From Saururus chinensis (taxonomy: Eukaryota > Streptophyta > Magnoliopsida > Piperales > Saururaceae): DNA of 64,000 bases. Under the pieces are notes generated by a model. The model worked only from the letters and a program-made list of their open reading frames with translations. It had not been told where the DNA came from and ran no database searches. Where the stretch lies: positions 31,264,756 through 31,328,755 of the forward strand of contig CP141150.1 in assembly GCA_035235625.1 (NCBI GenBank). The letters run 5' to 3'. Below are positions 23,081-34,265 of this stretch, one piece after another. Position 1 is the first letter of the stretch; each line of letters opens with the position of its first letter. The position numbers and the translations under genes were made by a program.

Positions 23081-23824
23081 GGGTCTGTTTGGATTGGTAG
23101 AAAGTGGGGCAAAGGAAAGGAATCTTCTTAAAGTTCCCCAGTTTTCACTATTTGGTGCAACATGGAAAGAGAAACTAGAGTGAACACTAAGAGAAAATGG
23201 ATGAAAATTTGGCCCAAAAACTTTCCACCCATCAACCCATGGATTTTGGGAGAAAATCAGCATACTAAAGACTTATCTCTTGCCACTACTACTACAACCA
23301 CTATTGTCGCTACCACCGTTATCGCCACCACCACCACCACTGTTGTCACTGTCACTGCTGCCATCACCACCCTGGCCCCGCCATCACTACCACCATCATC
23401 ACCACTTCTCCTACTGCCACCACTACTGCCACCACCACCACCACCACCACTACTACCACTGCCACCACCATTTCTACCACCACCGCCACAAAGACCATCG
23501 CCGCCGCCACCGCCACCACCACTATCATCACCACCCCCGTCGTCACACCACCACCACAGCCACCACCCCCCCCACCACTGCCACTGTCGTTACCACCACT
23601 GCCTTGCCACCACCACCACCACCAGCCACTACCACCGCCACCATCACTGCCACTACCACACCACTGCTACCACCACAATCACCGTCAATTTTCTCTAACA
23701 TCATTTGTGGAACCAAACAGTGAATTTTTTTTAGGAATCTCCTAGTTTATCTTTCACCTAGATTCACTTTCTCTTTCTCTTTCTCTTTCCTATTCTCCCG
23801 GTTTCCACCAATCCAAACAAACTC
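23081..23824 (+). mobile_element. Tourist-like MITE with an internal microsatellite
   Basis: Terminal inverted repeats GGGTCTGTTTGGATTGG (left) and CCAATCCAAACAAACTC (right) are flanked by the 3-bp duplication TAA (23078-23080 and 23825-23827). This fits PIF/Harbinger-type (Tourist) elements. The 744-bp length is large for a MITE and is explained by a roughly 420-bp CCA-type microsatellite. It is inserted in the Gypsy-A 3' LTR, so it is younger than that element. Confidence 0.75.
23283..23700 (+). repeat. Imperfect (CCA)n trinucleotide microsatellite
   Basis: About 420 bp of cca/cac/acc triplets with interruptions (cgccac, ctgcca, actact). Both strands have long open frames of Pro/His/Thr or Val/Met repeats that merely reflect the repeat. 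Not a gene. Confidence 0.9.
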
Positions 23825-26800
23825 TAAATAATTTAAAATCATTAAAAACTCAAAAATTAGATTTATTAGAAGCATAAAATCATACCAAAAATTTGCAGTT
23901 ATTATAATCTACCCCCTTGAAGAAATTTTGTCCTCAAAATTTACATGATTCACTCACCAAAAAGTTCAAGAGGCTTCTTCATCATTCCACTTCTATGTCC
24001 TTAGTCGCTTCCTTTGAGAGTGGTATTGTCATAACAATTTCCATAACAAAATTCTTTTTGCTCAATACATAGGTTCCTTAGAATCCAAAGTTCTAATCGA
24101 TCTCTCTTCCAAAGATAAATCGATTCCAGAGCAACTACTTTCTAATCAGGAACATGCAAAATATCTCACAAATCTTTCCAAAGCGTGGTTGCATGGAGTA
24201 GGTCTTGACTGCATCAAGTTGTGGGGCAAGGCTAGCATGTAAGCCATCAACCATATCTTGTCCAAAATTGTGAACAGTTCTGCCATGCTTCCGCTACGCA
24301 CTCTGATGACTTTTACCTTATCCGCACACTATTGTAACAACTTAGACTTCACTAACCTATGCAACATATCTTTTGTTATCTAAATCGTCTCCTTTGACTA
24401 ACAACCCTTTCGTTGACGGAAGGTCACACTGATTTTTATGTTGGTACCTAATTCTTCCTGAAATCCTTATCATAACTTGATGGATAAATGGACTATTTCA
24501 ATCTGAGATGATCGACAATGACACTCTAAGTCGACTCATAACTTCTTTTACATAACTCCTCGCTGAAGATTTAAAAGTGTCATTTTCCAAGTTAGAAGAT
24601 GTACACTCTTAGTGAGTCGATCTACTATTATCCATGCAGATTCAAGATCTTGTGTCATCTTGGGCAGATCTAAAGCAAAATCCATAGTGATGTACTCATG
24701 CTTCCATTTAGGAATTTCCATCAATTGAAGGGTACTTGAGGGATTTTTACATTCGGCTGTGACCTGCTGACAAGTTGAACATTATGAAACACACTTTCCT
24801 ATATCCCCTTTCAGTTCTGCCAAAATTTCCCTTTTAGGTCTTAACACCTCTTCGTTCCTCCTATATACATAGTGTACTAAGATCTATATGCCTCACACGA
24901 TAGATGCTTGCTTAAGCTCTTTTCCTTAGCTCTAGTATTGTCTAAATCACCAACCTTCCTCATAATCCAACACTTTCATCAAAACTTTTGTTAAAGTCAA
25001 GTTTTCCATGCAACATCCACACTTTTCATCATCTTCCTATGCCTCCAAAATGTGCTCATCCAATGCCGTCTTCACTTCTTAATCGTCCACAAAGATCTCT
25101 TGTTTCTAGTTTGCACATCAGATTGAAAACTTACTACTTCCCTCCAATAATTTCCACTCCAACACAAGCATTGGAGCAACCCATCCTTCGGCCCTGCGGC
25201 TTGATGCATCAGCATCTACCTTTACATCAACACACATTCGAGGCTTTTTCTAGAACCATGACTACACACAACGATCCTCCGCTTCCATATTGTAAAACTA
25301 AGACTGGTGCGGTCGTTAGCTTCCTTGTCAGTTCTTGAAAACCATATGCAGAAGCCTCATTTCAATTAAACTTTACTCATTTCCTTGTGAATTTTGTTCC
25401 AGGTACATTAATACTTAAAACTTTACTGATGAATCTTCGGTAATAGGCTGAAAGACCTAAAAATTCTAGTTTCCAAGACTGTTTTGGGCCTTTCCCACCT
25501 CATTACTTTTTTTTGTCTTGGTGGGATCTACTGATACTCTTCTTATGACCCCAAAACACAACTTTCTCTAGTTAGGGTTCACAATTATGAAGTTTAGCTA
25601 CAAATTGATGAGTTTTCAAAGTTTGCATAACTATGGTAAAACGTCCTTGATGCTCTTCAAGACAAACATAGTAGACCAAGATATTCTCACCAAAACAATT
25701 CAAACTTATCTAACTACACTTGAAAGAAAACTCATCTTATAAAATCCATAAAAGTTGTTGGGGGCATTAGTCGAACCGAAAGATATAACTAAGTACTTGT
25801 AATGCTCGTACCTTGTTTGAAAAGAAACCTTTAAGATATCTTCATTTTGAATCCTTAGTCGATAATATCCAGATCTTATCACTTTTAGGAAACACCTTGG
25901 TCAACTATAGATGATTGAAGAGGTTTGTCTTCCTTCTCCTCAAGATCACTAGTGCCCCCTAAGGGAAGACACCTGGACGGACAAAATATTTTCCTAGCAG
26001 TTCTTGAAGTTATCCCTTCAATTCTCTATGTTTTGTTATGCTCACTCTATTTGGTGCCCTAGAAATAGGTGTAAGTACCTAAGAGAAGTTACCTAGGGGA
26101 AGTTACCATTGAAATTCTCTTATTAGTTGACAATTCACCCATAAAAGACGTCGATATAGCCTCATACCACATCCATCTCATCTAAATTTATCACATTTGC
26201 TTTGACAAAAATAACCATAGTAAAGTATGTTGAACACCTTTGGCTCAGCCACTTCTGTACTTACTAGCGGCTACAACATATCAGCCTAACCTATCTTGAG
26301 TTCCTTGGAACACTAAGCTCACTTTTTTCAAAACAACTTTTATGTCAGAAAAGAAGTTCCTTTCCATTGACGTTCACTAAAAATTTCCTTCTTCATTATG
26401 TCAAAGGATGCCACATCTTTCCATTTGTTGGAACCTTCATTACTTCAAAATTCATTCTATTTTAGAGGTCCACTTCTTAGGATAGTCTTATCCAGTAAGG
26501 CTGGAGAAATCTTCATGACTCACTCTAGTGGATGATCTTTCTCACTATGATTATTCTCAATAGAATAATTAGACATACTTAAGCAACTGGATTTAGGCTT
26601 GAACCTCTATACTTGATTTAGTATCTTCTAGCAACCATTTTCTGCATCTTTAAGCAAAGAAGTTTTCCAAAAGGGTCCTCTAGGCCACTAATTCCTAAAC
26701 TGATGCTTCAACTAGACCGTGTCTATCGCTTCCATAGTTGGAATCATCCTGGGGGTACTAATCGATTGTCACAACCTTGAATGAATGGTTTGATTTACAC

Positions 26801-28294
26801 ACACAAAAACAAGTACTTCTACTTCTTAAAACAAAGCGTGTGTTTACAACACTCCTCCCACTTTTTTTTCAAAACCAAAACACGTAAAATAATTCTAATA
26901 ATAACAATTATTATTAGAAAAGCCATAAAAATAGTATATTAATTATTGGTGTTTACATGTCTTAAAGTGTACACGTAACGAAGCTTCTAAGTGGCCAATT
27001 CAGACTCAACTTTATGTTGCATAAGAGCAACCAACCTTAGAGCCATCCACTGACACCTCATGTCCTCAAAATTTCTGCAACCTAGCTATCTACGCTCACC
27101 TATCTTGAAGTGTACGCATAACGACATTTTTGAGTGGTCGCTAGTACTCACGTCCCATACCATGAGTATTTTGCAATGCCTCAAAATCTACTTTACGCCA
27201 AACAAGTGCAACAAACCTTGGAGCTATCCATTAACACCACATGTCCCATACCACGAGCGTTTGATGGATTTCTCCTTGGTAGTTCCACGACCTTACAAGA
27301 CATGTCAACCGATAGAACTATGTTTATTATCTTACGTGCTACACCCCCTGTCTGAGACGAAAATAGGTATAGTCTCACATTATTTCTCACCTCATGTATT
27401 TGTGCACATAATTTCCTAGTTGCTCTGATCACAACTGTTGCACCCCTGGATTTTCGGAAGCACATATAAATTTTTTAATAAAAACATCATTCCTGGGGCC
27501 CGCGACTGGAGCTACTCATCATAAGCATGTTATAAAATAACATATACCCAAGAATGTACCATATGCGTACAAATACAAAAGCTAAAAAATAATTAAATTT
27601 CTTACTTTGATTTAAGTGCAGTTGAAAATCTTTGAAAACATCTCGAAAACTCCCAAGTAGGGCCTTCTACTTGCACCCTAAGCTCCATCGGGTCCTACAA
27701 TGTCTTGGGGGTGTTGAGTATTTTAAAATACTTAGTAGATGAATTTATACTATCAGGCATTAAGTAAACATATAGTTGTTTCAAAATATATAAGATAAAT
27801 AATAATATTCAAAAAACTAGGGTGTGCCTCTCACCCAAAACCACTCATAGAGTTCCTTCCTACGTGTCAAAGATGCTCCACGGGTTTGCAAGTTCTCATG
27901 ACCTGCTACAAGTATCCCAGACATTTATTCCATCCTATGGACTTTGTTGCGAGTACAAAGCACCGGCATATTACTCCTCCACTGATCATCGTAAACACCT
28001 TGTGCTTGTGGAGAGAAGAGACACCCTTGCTCATGTGGCGCTAGGATCAAGAGAGTAGAGAGTCTTCCCATGATATTGTCTACCCTAGTGCGTGTAGCCT
28101 ACTCGGCAGCTCACGCCCTTTGCTAGGGGCTAAACAAGGTTCTCGCCCTTTGTTAGGGGTTAACCAAGCTACAGTGTGTATTGTGCCTCCAATTCCAAAC
28201 TTGAGTATGGCTATGCCCTCATCTATTCCACAGAGCTCTATCTAGGCACCTAACAATAGCTCTGGACAAACAAAGCAATCCTTAGTTATAGACT

Positions 28295-31200
28295 CACTAC
28301 AAAAAAAGTATACTATTAGCGATGTTTTTACTAGCGACGCAATACAAAGCGTTGCTAAAAATTACTACTTGCGACACTTATAAAAGTGTCACAAAAAAAT
28401 AACTATTAATGATGATTTTTATAAAGCGTCGCTAATAGTACAACTATTAGCAACGCTTAATAAAAAGCATCACTAATAGCATAACTATTAGAGACGCTTT
28501 ATAAAAACTGTTTCTAATAGTTGTACTATTAGCGACGCTTTATAAAAGTGTCACCAAAAGTTCTATGTTTTAAATAAAAAAATTTGAACTATTAATAATA
28601 GTGACGCTTTTATAAAAGTGTTGCTAATAGTTGTGTTGTTAGCGACATTTAATAAATGCGTCGCAAATAAAATAAATTTATTCATTTTCAAAAATTAAGA
28701 TTATTAGCAACGCTTTATTAAAAGCGGCACTAATATTACTACTATTAGCAATGCTTTCAAAAAAGCATCACTAATAGTTTTTTATTTTATTTTATTTAAT
28801 ATTTATTATTTAAATATATAATAGGGTAGAGAAAGAAAAATAGGGTAGAGAGAGGAGAAGAGAAGAGAGAAAGATGAGATAAGAGAGGAGAGAGAGAGGG
28901 GAGAGCAGAGAGAGAAGAGAGAGACAGTAGAGAGAGATAGAAGAGAGAGAAGAGAGAGGAGAGAGAGGCCAGAAAGAGAGATGAGAGAGGGAGAGAGAGT
29001 GAAGAGAGAGAGAGGGAGAGAGAGGAAAGAGGGGCTAGAGAGAGTGTGTGTAGAGAGAAAGGAATTTAATTTTAGTGTTTTAATTTTTTTTAAATATTAT
29101 ATTGAAAAATAATCAAAAAAATAAAATAAACATTATTAGAGACGGAAATGAATTGTGTCGCTACTATACTAGGTATTAGCGACGCATAATCTTATGCATC
29201 GTTAATACCTAGTTATTAGTTACGTTTATAATTATGTGTCACAAATAACTTTTATTTTTTATTTTTAAAATATACTACAAAAATAACAATCCTAAAAAAT
29301 TAAAATTAGAGGAGAGAGAGTTTGTAGAGAGAGAGTGTGTGAAGAGAGAGAGATGCTAAAGAGACAGAAGAGAGAAAGAGGGAGAGAGAGGAGAGAGATG
29401 GTAGAGAGAGGGAGAGAGAGGCTAGAGAGAGTGTGTAAAGAGAGAGGAGAGATAGAGGAAGAGAGAGGAGAGATGAGGCTAGAGAGAGAGGATATAGTGG
29501 CTAGAGAGAGTGTATAGAGAGAGAAGAGAGAAAGAAGAGAATTTAATTTTTATATTTTAAGAATTTTTATAATATATTATATTTTAAAAATAATAAATAA
29601 ATAAATAAAATAAAAAATATTAGTGACGCATAAGAATATGTATAGCTACTATACTAGCCATTAGCAATGCATACTCAGATGTGTCACTAATACCTAGTGT
29701 ATTAACAAGGCATATATATATGCCTCGCTAATAATTTTTTTTATTATTTTTAAAATATAATTATAAAAAAATCCTAAAAAATTAAAATTTGAGGAGAGAG
29801 TGTGTAGAGAAAGAGAAGAGAGACGGTAGAGATAGAGGAGAGAGAAGGGAGAGATGGTAGAGAGAGAGAGAGGAGAGAGTGTGTGTAGAGAGAGAGGAGA
29901 GATAGAGGAGGAGGGAGAGGGTAGAGAGAGAGGAGGGAGAGAAGCATAGAGGAAGAAGAGAGAGAGATGAGAATGAGGGAGAGAGAGTGAAGAGAGAAAG
30001 AGACTCGAGAGAGAGTATGTGTAGAAAGAGAGGAGAGGGAGAGAAATTTAATTTTCATTTTTTAAGACTTTTTAAAAAATATTATATTTCAAAAATAATA
30101 AAAATAGAGAGTGGGTAGAGAGAGAAGATATGAAGAGAGAGAGAGTGTAAAAAGAGAGAGTGGGTAGAGAGAGAAGATATGAAGAGAGAGAGAGTGTAAA
30201 AAGAGAGAAGATATGAAGAGAGAGAGAGTGTAAAAGAGAGAGTGGGTAGAGAGAGAAGATATGAAGAGAGAGAGTGCATAGGGAGAGAGGAGAGAGAGGG
30301 TAGAGCAAGAGTGTGTAGAGAGAGAGAGAGGATAGTTAGAGGGTAGAAGAGAGAGGAGAGAGAGTGCATAGAGAGAGAGAGAGGAGAGAGGGGTAGAGAG
30401 AGGGAAGTGAATTTTTTTGTAAAAAAATAAGGTTGACGCTTATTCTTAAGCATCGCAACTAATCATGTTATTATCAACGCTCATTATCGAGCATTGCAAA
30501 TCATTCTATTAGCTATGCTCATTACCAAGCGTTGCAAATAGCCTTAGATTTTTTTTTAAAAAAATTAGCTATTAGCAATGCTAAATAGAGAGCGTCTCTA
30601 ATAGCACAAGTTTTGGCAAAGTTTAATAATAAGTGTCACAACTACTATGCTATTAGCGACACTCTTTACCGAGCGTCGCAAATAGTTATTTTTTGTAAAG
30701 AAATTTGAGTTATTAGCGAGCGTCACTAATAGTATAAAAAATGGCAACACAAATACTTATGTTATTAGCGACGCTCTTTACCGAGTGTCGCAAATAGCCT
30801 TATTATTTAAAAAAAAACTTAAGCTATTAGTGACATTCGGCAAAGCACGACACTAATAGCATAAGTAGTTGCGACACTTATTCTTAAATGTCACCACTAC
30901 TTATACTATTAGCGACGCTTTTGGCCGAGCGTCGCTAATAACCTCTTTTTTTTAAATTCTCTTCCCTCTCGCTACCCTCTCTCTCCTCTCTATCTACCCT
31001 CTCTCTAGTTTTTCTCTCTCCCTCTCCTCTCTCTCTATGCACTCTTTTTCTCTCTCGTCTCTCTCCTCCCCTCTCTCCTCTCCTTTCCTTTCTTCTCCTC
31101 TCTCTCAACCCTCTCTCTCCTCTGTCTACCCTCTCTCTCTCTTTGCACTCTCTACCCTCTCTCTCTCTATGCACTCTCTCTCTACCCTCCCTCTCTCTAT

Positions 31201-32592
31201 GCACTCTCTCTCTACCCTCTCTCCTCTCTCTACCCTCTCTCTCTATGCACTCTCTTTTTACCCTCTCTCTTTCTTCCCCCTTTTTGAACACTTCAATTTG
31301 AAGCATCCAGAAAGGGGAGCGCGGGCAAAATTTTGCCCTCCTTATTTATAATCTCCGCCTCCTTTGCTACTTGTCTTGCACCGCCACAAATTCCGCCTCT
31401 CCTCCTCCCTTTCCCCCTTTCCCCCTCTCCGTAATCTCTCTTTCTCATAGTCCACCTCCCTATCGCCTCATTCCACCAACCTCTCGTCCTGTTTTCCTCC
31501 GGTCTTTCTCTGGCCATCTCTCCCTCTCCGATACACCACTCCATCTCGCTCCACCTCACTTCGCAGAGTCGTCCACTTCCACCTCTCGTCGGCACTTCAC
31601 TTCCGTTTCCTTCTATCTTCCTCCGCCTCTGCCTCTTAATTTCGGCCGTTGCTATCACCATTCTCCACCATAGGTTTCGATGCTACACTTCTCCTTTCCT
31701 CCACTTATTTCCTCCTTGCCAGAGCCACCCCTCACCGCTCTGTCTTCCACTACTCGGCCGATGCCGAAAGCCACAGTCATCTTCAGCTCCTTCGTCCATT
31801 TCTCCCTCCCAGTTTCAGCCATTGTAGCCGTCCCCCGATTCCACCCACCCCCAACCCTCTCCCTTTCCCCCTCCCCCCCCTTCCAGTTCGCCACCCCCTC
31901 CTCAGCTAGAGGAGGAGGTGAAGAGGGGGTGGCGGCAGATTTGGCTTTGCCCCCGGATTCTGGTGTCACCCCTTCCCTTTCCTCCTCCTCCCCCTCAAGT
32001 ACGCGCCCCCCCGTCCTCGGCCTCCACCCCCTCTTGACTACCAGAGGAGGAGGAGACTAGGAGGGAGATGGGGGGAATTTTTTTTTGGTTTTTGCGACGC
32101 TTCACTATGCATCGCTAATAATCTTTTTTAGTGATGCAAATGAAGCGTTGCTTTTTTTTTTTAAAAAAAAGATAAAGTGTTATTAGCGACGGTTAGTTTA
32201 GCATCACTAATAATACTTTACTACCAACACTTGGTTTAATTTCGAGTTATACATTTTATTAGCAACGTTTCACAAAAATTAGCTAATAACATTTTTATAT
32301 ATTTTTTTAAAATCTATTAACATATTAGCGATGCTTTGAAAAGTGTCGCTAATAATTGTGTAGTAGCGACGCTTTACAATAAGCGTTGGTAATAGTCTAC
32401 TATTAATGACGTACTAAGAAACATTGCTAATAATTAATTATTAGAGACATTTTTATAGTGTCATAAAAAAACTAATATTAGCGACTAAAGAATAAAGCAT
32501 CACTAATATCATACTATTAGCGACTAAAGAATAAACCAGTTACAACGAGACTAATATCGACGATTTTAGCGACTGTCCTTTTTGTTATAATG
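28295..32592 (+). mobile_element. Non-autonomous CACTA element inserted in the Gypsy-A LTR
   Basis: The left end CACTACAAAAAAAG (28295) and right end TTTTTGTTATAATG (to 32592) are flanked by the 3-bp duplication ACT (28292-28294 and 32593-32595), as expected for CACTA/En-Spm. The left subterminal array (28310-28800) and right arrays (30430-30945 and 32080-32590) consist of paired TATTAGCGACGC / GCGTCGCTAATA repeats. The centre has four GA-rich modules (about 28830-30420), then a CT-rich tract (30955-31280), then a 750-bp GC-richer CT-biased block (31300-32060) also found at 48095-48148 plus 52902-53283. No transposase domain is recognisable. A duplicate of the right terminus follows at 32983. 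Confidence 0.75.
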
Positions 32593-33266
32593 ACTCAGAA
32601 AAAGGCAATTTTTCTTGAAAAATATCTTATACCAATGTTTATCTTTTCAAAAGCCCTAACTTCGCCTCTACAAAGCCACAAGAGCATCACCAATAATAGC
32701 TACAAATATAGGGTTGGTCGCTCATCCAACGAGACAATTACCCTTTCTTCATTACATTTCAGAAGCTCGATCACCGTGCTTGTATGTATTTTTGAAAAAT
32801 AATTTGAGAGTCATCCTCCAACAAGGAATCATTCTCTAAAACCTTTTTTCAAATCTACTTTAGTAATTTCTAATCTACTTTTCAAAAGCATCACTAATAT
32901 CATACTATTAGCGACTAAAGAATAAAGTAGTTACAACGAGACTACTATTGACGATTTTAGCGATGGTCCTTTTTGTTATAGTGACTCATAAAAAGACAGT
33001 TTTTCTTGAAAAATATCTTATCCCAATGTTTATCTTTTCAAAAGCCCTAACTTTGCCTCTACAATGCCACGAGAGCATCACCAATAATAGCTACAAAGAT
33101 AAGGTTGGTTGCTCATCCAACGAGACAATTACCCTTTCTTCATTACATTTCAGAAGCTCAATCACCGTGCTTATATGTATTTTTGAAAAATAATTTGAAA
33201 GTCATCCTCCGACAAGGAATCATTCTCTAAAACCTTTTTTCAAATCTACTTTAGTCATTTCTAATC
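32494..33266. repeat. Tandem duplication (period 391 bp) of the CACTA right end plus flank
   Basis: 32494-32884 and 32885-33266 are near-identical direct copies. Each contains the last subterminal repeats, a CACTA right terminus (GTTATAATG at 32592, GTTATAGTG at 32983) and about 280 bp of flanking sequence beginning ACTCA. The flank is probably the continuation of the Gypsy-A 5' LTR. Confidence 0.85.
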
Positions 33267-33317
33267 AAAAGAGTGGCAAAGCTAGATATTCTCTATCTCA
33301 CACGCTATCAAATTCAA

Positions 33318-33590
33318 AGGATAAATCTCTGAATACATAACCATAACTTCCCACCCCAATTAAATTGGCCAAGGGAACCCATCTATAGCTGCGGCTAACT
33401 CTTGATACGAAATTTTTTTATATGGAGTCTTTATTAGTTTTCTACCCTCAAGACTTAAAGGTCTTCTCTAACTCAAATTTCTCCCTCTTTTATCACAAAT
33501 AGACAAAAGGATATCACAATAAAGAAGAAATAAAATAGAGAAAAAAATTGTAAATCAATTTGGAAACAAAGCTTTTAAGGAAACTCAAGT
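33318..33590 (-). pseudogene. RLK kinase N-lobe scrap 1
   Basis: Minus-strand reading gives a juxtamembrane to P-loop piece (LEGRKLIKTPYKKISYQELA, then DGF and, after a shift, LGWEVMVM in place of IGVGSYGSV). The juxtamembrane differs from RLK-A and -C, so it comes from another paralogue. The region beyond 33430 (reading toward the membrane) is shared with scrap 2. Confidence 0.65.
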
Positions 33591-33640
33591 AAACAAATTT
33601 ACTGAAAACAAAGTTATCAAGAGATTCAGGTTAGAGTAAG

Positions 33641-33760
33641 CCCCAGCTCTAAGGAGGAGAGGAGACAGAGTTGGAGAATTTAATTTTAAATTTTTTAGAT
33701 TTTTTATTATATATTATATTTAAAATAATAAAATAAAATATATTAGCGACGCATATGAGT
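33641..33760 (+). mobile_element. Small CACTA-module fragment
   Basis: It contains the link agaatttaattttaaatttt, the AT stretch and one ttagcgacgcata motif, matching module junctions at about 21265-21350. It may be the far side of the element interrupted at 22324. Confidence 0.5.
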
Positions 33761-33770
33761 TATTTTCATT

Positions 33771-33896
33771 ATATTACTTTCTCATTTAGTCTAAGTTAAT
33801 TGGTTTCATTGTATTATTTCCTTGTTTCATTTAAGTGAATTCTTTTTAGTTTTCAATTATCAAGAAATTCTCCTCTTAGGCTTAGTAATAATTTAA
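33771..33896. repeat. Fragment of the dispersed AT-rich repeat, copy 3
   Basis: It matches about 3060-3200 (atttccttgttt, then attctttttagttttcaa, then ttatcaagaaa). It lies between the two RLK kinase scraps. Confidence 0.5.
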
Positions 33897-34105
33897 TACA
33901 GAACAATAACTTCCCACCCTAATTAAATTGGTGAAGAGAATGTAGCTATGGCTAACTCATGATACAAAATTTGCTGATATGGAGTCTTTCTAAGTTTTTT
34001 ACCATCAAGACTTAAGCTCTTCTCTAACTCAAATTTCTCCCATTTTATCACAAATAGACAAGGATATTGCAATAAAGAAGAAATAAAATAGAGAAAAGAA
34101 TTGTA
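33897..34105 (-). pseudogene. RLK kinase N-lobe scrap 2
   Basis: Minus-strand reading: KFELEKSLSLDGKKLRKTPY, then QQILYHELAIAT and a truncated P-loop region. It is a direct repeat of scrap 1, about 575 bp away, including the region toward the membrane. It belongs to the same distinct paralogue type and is too short to be functional. Confidence 0.7.
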
Positions 34106-34265
34106 AATCAATTTGAAAACCACATCTATTCTCTATAATATAAAGACAACGCTTCAAGAAAACAATAATCTGTTCCAAACACAACATTTATCTAGTTTCA
34201 AAAACACACATAACTCTGTCCATTTCGAAATAAGTCTTATTTCAATATCAACTCTTACAAGGCGA
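34106..34265 (-). other. Probable 3' UTR of RLK-C
   Basis: It follows the RLK-C stop and aligns with the RLK-A tail (3880-4014) and, inverted, with 58504-58612. Scrap 2 abuts its distal end. Confidence 0.55.

Larger units (their letters stand above)
22324..28294 (-). mobile_element. Gypsy-A: decayed Ty3/gypsy retrotransposon
   Basis: Minus-strand element. The 3' LTR spans 22324 to about 23908 (end TGTCACACCC in plus reading) and borders a polypurine tract (ttcaagggggtag in minus reading). The 5' LTR begins at 27437, next to a primer-binding site matching initiator tRNA-Met (about 27416-27434). Internal remnants: integrase near 24560-24830 (CSTCQQVTAE, VDRLTKS visible), reverse transcriptase near 25560-26000, and a leader region with an internal 150-bp duplication near 26960-27245. 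It is broken in many (tens of) places and is old. The two LTRs match well only over their first 190 bp, so the element is mosaic or recombined. The 5' LTR is interrupted at 28295 by a CACTA element and probably resumes at 32593. A partial second copy is at 54790-57560. Confidence 0.75.

Noticed and set aside
23162-23723. Long overlapping open frames rich in Pro, His and Thr
   Set aside because: They are translations of an imperfect CCA microsatellite. Open frames exist in several phases and on both strands, with no start context or domain.
31371-32060. Plus-strand Pro/Ser-rich open frames as a gene
   Set aside because: Low-complexity CT-rich DNA inside a transposon, with several equally long overlapping frames and no domain. 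Kept only as a possible captured segment.
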